A DNA stretch of 13,771 nt, from positions 1 through 13,771 of the forward strand of contig CAJMLN010000046.1 of the NCBI GenBank assembly GCA_905214315.1. Direction: 5' to 3'. Source of the DNA: an uncultured bacterium (GTDB lineage: Bacteria; Bacillota; Clostridia; Christensenellales; QALW01). A model generated the notes under the pieces. That model was not told where the DNA came from, made no database searches, and was given only the letters and a program-made list of their open reading frames with translations. Positions within the stretch are counted from its first letter, which is position 1. Each line of letters opens with the position of its first letter. The translations under genes were made by a program, and so were the position numbers. Positions 13,078 through 13,771 of the stretch are shown one piece after another.

Positions 13078-13771
13078 CTATTGGAACAGCGTATCGATGA
13101 ACCGGTCAAATGAATATTTTTTTCGGATGTCTTCTGGGAGAGGAATATAGGGACATTCAAAAAATTCTTTTTTTAGTATAGGGGCGTCGCAGTTAATAAT
13201 CAATTGATTCTGCGGGCGATAGTAGTCTGCACTTTTACAGTTAAAGGTTGTTACAAGCTTTTTCTGCATTCCCAGCGTTTCTCCCAAACGGGTAGTGGCG
13301 CCGCTCTGGCGGCTGTTTTCAATTTCCAGAATAGCTCTGGAGTTTTTATAAATTTGAATCGTTTCTTCCGTAGAGAGCGGCTTTCGGTGCAGCCGGGTGT
13401 ATTTTACGCCTTTAAAATTTTTGTTGGTCAGCTTGTTATATAAAAATACCACGGGATGGGGAAGATAGAGAAACTGGTAAAAGCTAAGGCCTAAGGCGTG
13501 GCATTGTTTTTCGATTTTTGACAGCACCGCCGGACGCACGGAGTGCAGTGTGCCGATAAAGGAAAGGTCATATTCGGGCGCTGCATTGCCTGAAATTTCA
13601 AATTCTTTTGTATATCCCCAATAGGCGTATTCAAGGAACTTGTATTTTTTCACATCGTCCTTGTCAAAGGAAAAAATTTTGTCAAAATACGCAAATTTTT
13701 TGTGGATGCTTTTGATGTTTGCCACCGAGTCCCAAAGATACAGAATTTTTTTTGCAAAGGGAAATTTTTTC
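13078..13771 (-). CDS. Glycosyltransferase-like polysaccharide biosynthesis protein (CgeB/RfaS-like), 5' end missing
   Basis: The minus-strand frame stays open to the window edge; 230 residues are visible up to the TAG stop at 13080-13078. A GTG at 13725 is in frame but has no ribosome binding site, and the sequence upstream of it (ILYLWDSVANIKS) is protein-like, so the real start lies outside. Visible pieces are ILYLWDS, FDKIFSFDKDDVKKY, YDLSFIGTLHSVRPAVL and a C-terminal part with SGATTRLGETLGMQKKLVTT, which resembles the nucleotide-sugar-binding half of GT-B type enzymes from capsule and lipopolysaccharide clusters. The assignment is by resemblance; sugar and acceptor are unknown. Many lysines and phenylalanines give it an AT-richer feel than dnaA or jag, which is common in surface-polysaccharide genes. 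Confidence 0.65.
   Translation of the reverse strand, partial: KKFPFAKKILYLWDSVANIKSIHKKFAYFDKIFSFDKDDVKKYKFLEYAYWGYTKEFEISGNAAPEYDLSFIGTLHSVRPAVLSKIEKQCHALGLSFYQFLYLPHPVVFLYNKLTNKNFKGVKYTRLHRKPLSTEETIQIYKNSRAILEIENSRQSGATTRLGETLGMQKKLVTTFNCKSADYYRPQNQLIINCDAPILKKEFFECPYIPLPEDIRKKYSFDRFIDTLFQ

Noticed and set aside
1..13771. CRISPR arrays, insertion sequences, tRNA or rRNA genes
   Set aside because: No regularly spaced repeats, transposase-like frames with terminal inverted repeats, or recognisable tRNA/rRNA sequence were found.

Overview
The window looks like the replication-origin neighbourhood of a low-to-mid GC Gram-positive bacterium (Bacillota, most likely Clostridia-like). The grounds are the divergent dnaA and rpmH genes around an AT-rich spacer with DnaA boxes, the rpmH-rnpA-yidD-yidC-jag order, a YidC without the large periplasmic domain of Gram-negative bacteria, AGGAGG-type ribosome binding sites, a DUF1836 protein and a class III (oxygen-sensitive) ribonucleotide reductase. 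I cannot name a genus from sequence alone.

Left arm (1-3740, all minus strand). The first codons of a secreted or membrane protein lie at the left edge, with a good promoter and a folded-looking leader of about 120 nt. Next comes a 707-residue multi-pass membrane protein of glycosyltransferase-C type, then dnaA. The membrane gene starts 2 nt after the dnaA stop and is not followed by dnaN or recF, which is unusual for a dnaA locus.

Origin (3741-4134). The spacer holds two perfect DnaA boxes, a third box lying inside the dnaA promoter, a very AT-rich stretch, a tandem 10-bp repeat related to DnaA boxes, and a perfect-consensus promoter for rpmH.

Right arm, first block (4135-6647, plus). rpmH, rnpA, yidD, yidC and jag/khpB form one tightly packed operon; the last four genes are joined by stop/start overlaps. 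It ends in a strong terminator. The products serve ribosome assembly, tRNA processing, membrane protein insertion and RNA binding.

Right arm, second block (6794-8836). A DUF1836 putative regulator (minus) and a cytoplasmic SGNH-fold hydrolase (plus) diverge from a promoter-dense spacer. The hydrolase converges, across a perfect bidirectional terminator, on thiamine pyrophosphokinase (minus).

Right arm, third block (8225-12731). A Crp/Fnr-type regulator (minus, upstream of and probably co-transcribed with thiamine pyrophosphokinase) diverges from nrdD-nrdG-dut (plus), an anaerobic dNTP synthesis and dUTP clean-up operon. One perfect 14-bp palindrome sits at about -41.5 of the predicted nrdD promoter and over the -35 of the regulator's own predicted promoter. 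This is the layout expected for a regulator that activates nrdDG and represses itself, and it is the most interesting regulatory signal in the window.

Right edge (12732-13771). A gene-free stretch with a bidirectional terminator is followed by the C-terminal part of a minus-strand polysaccharide-biosynthesis-type (CgeB/RfaS-like) protein whose start lies outside the window.
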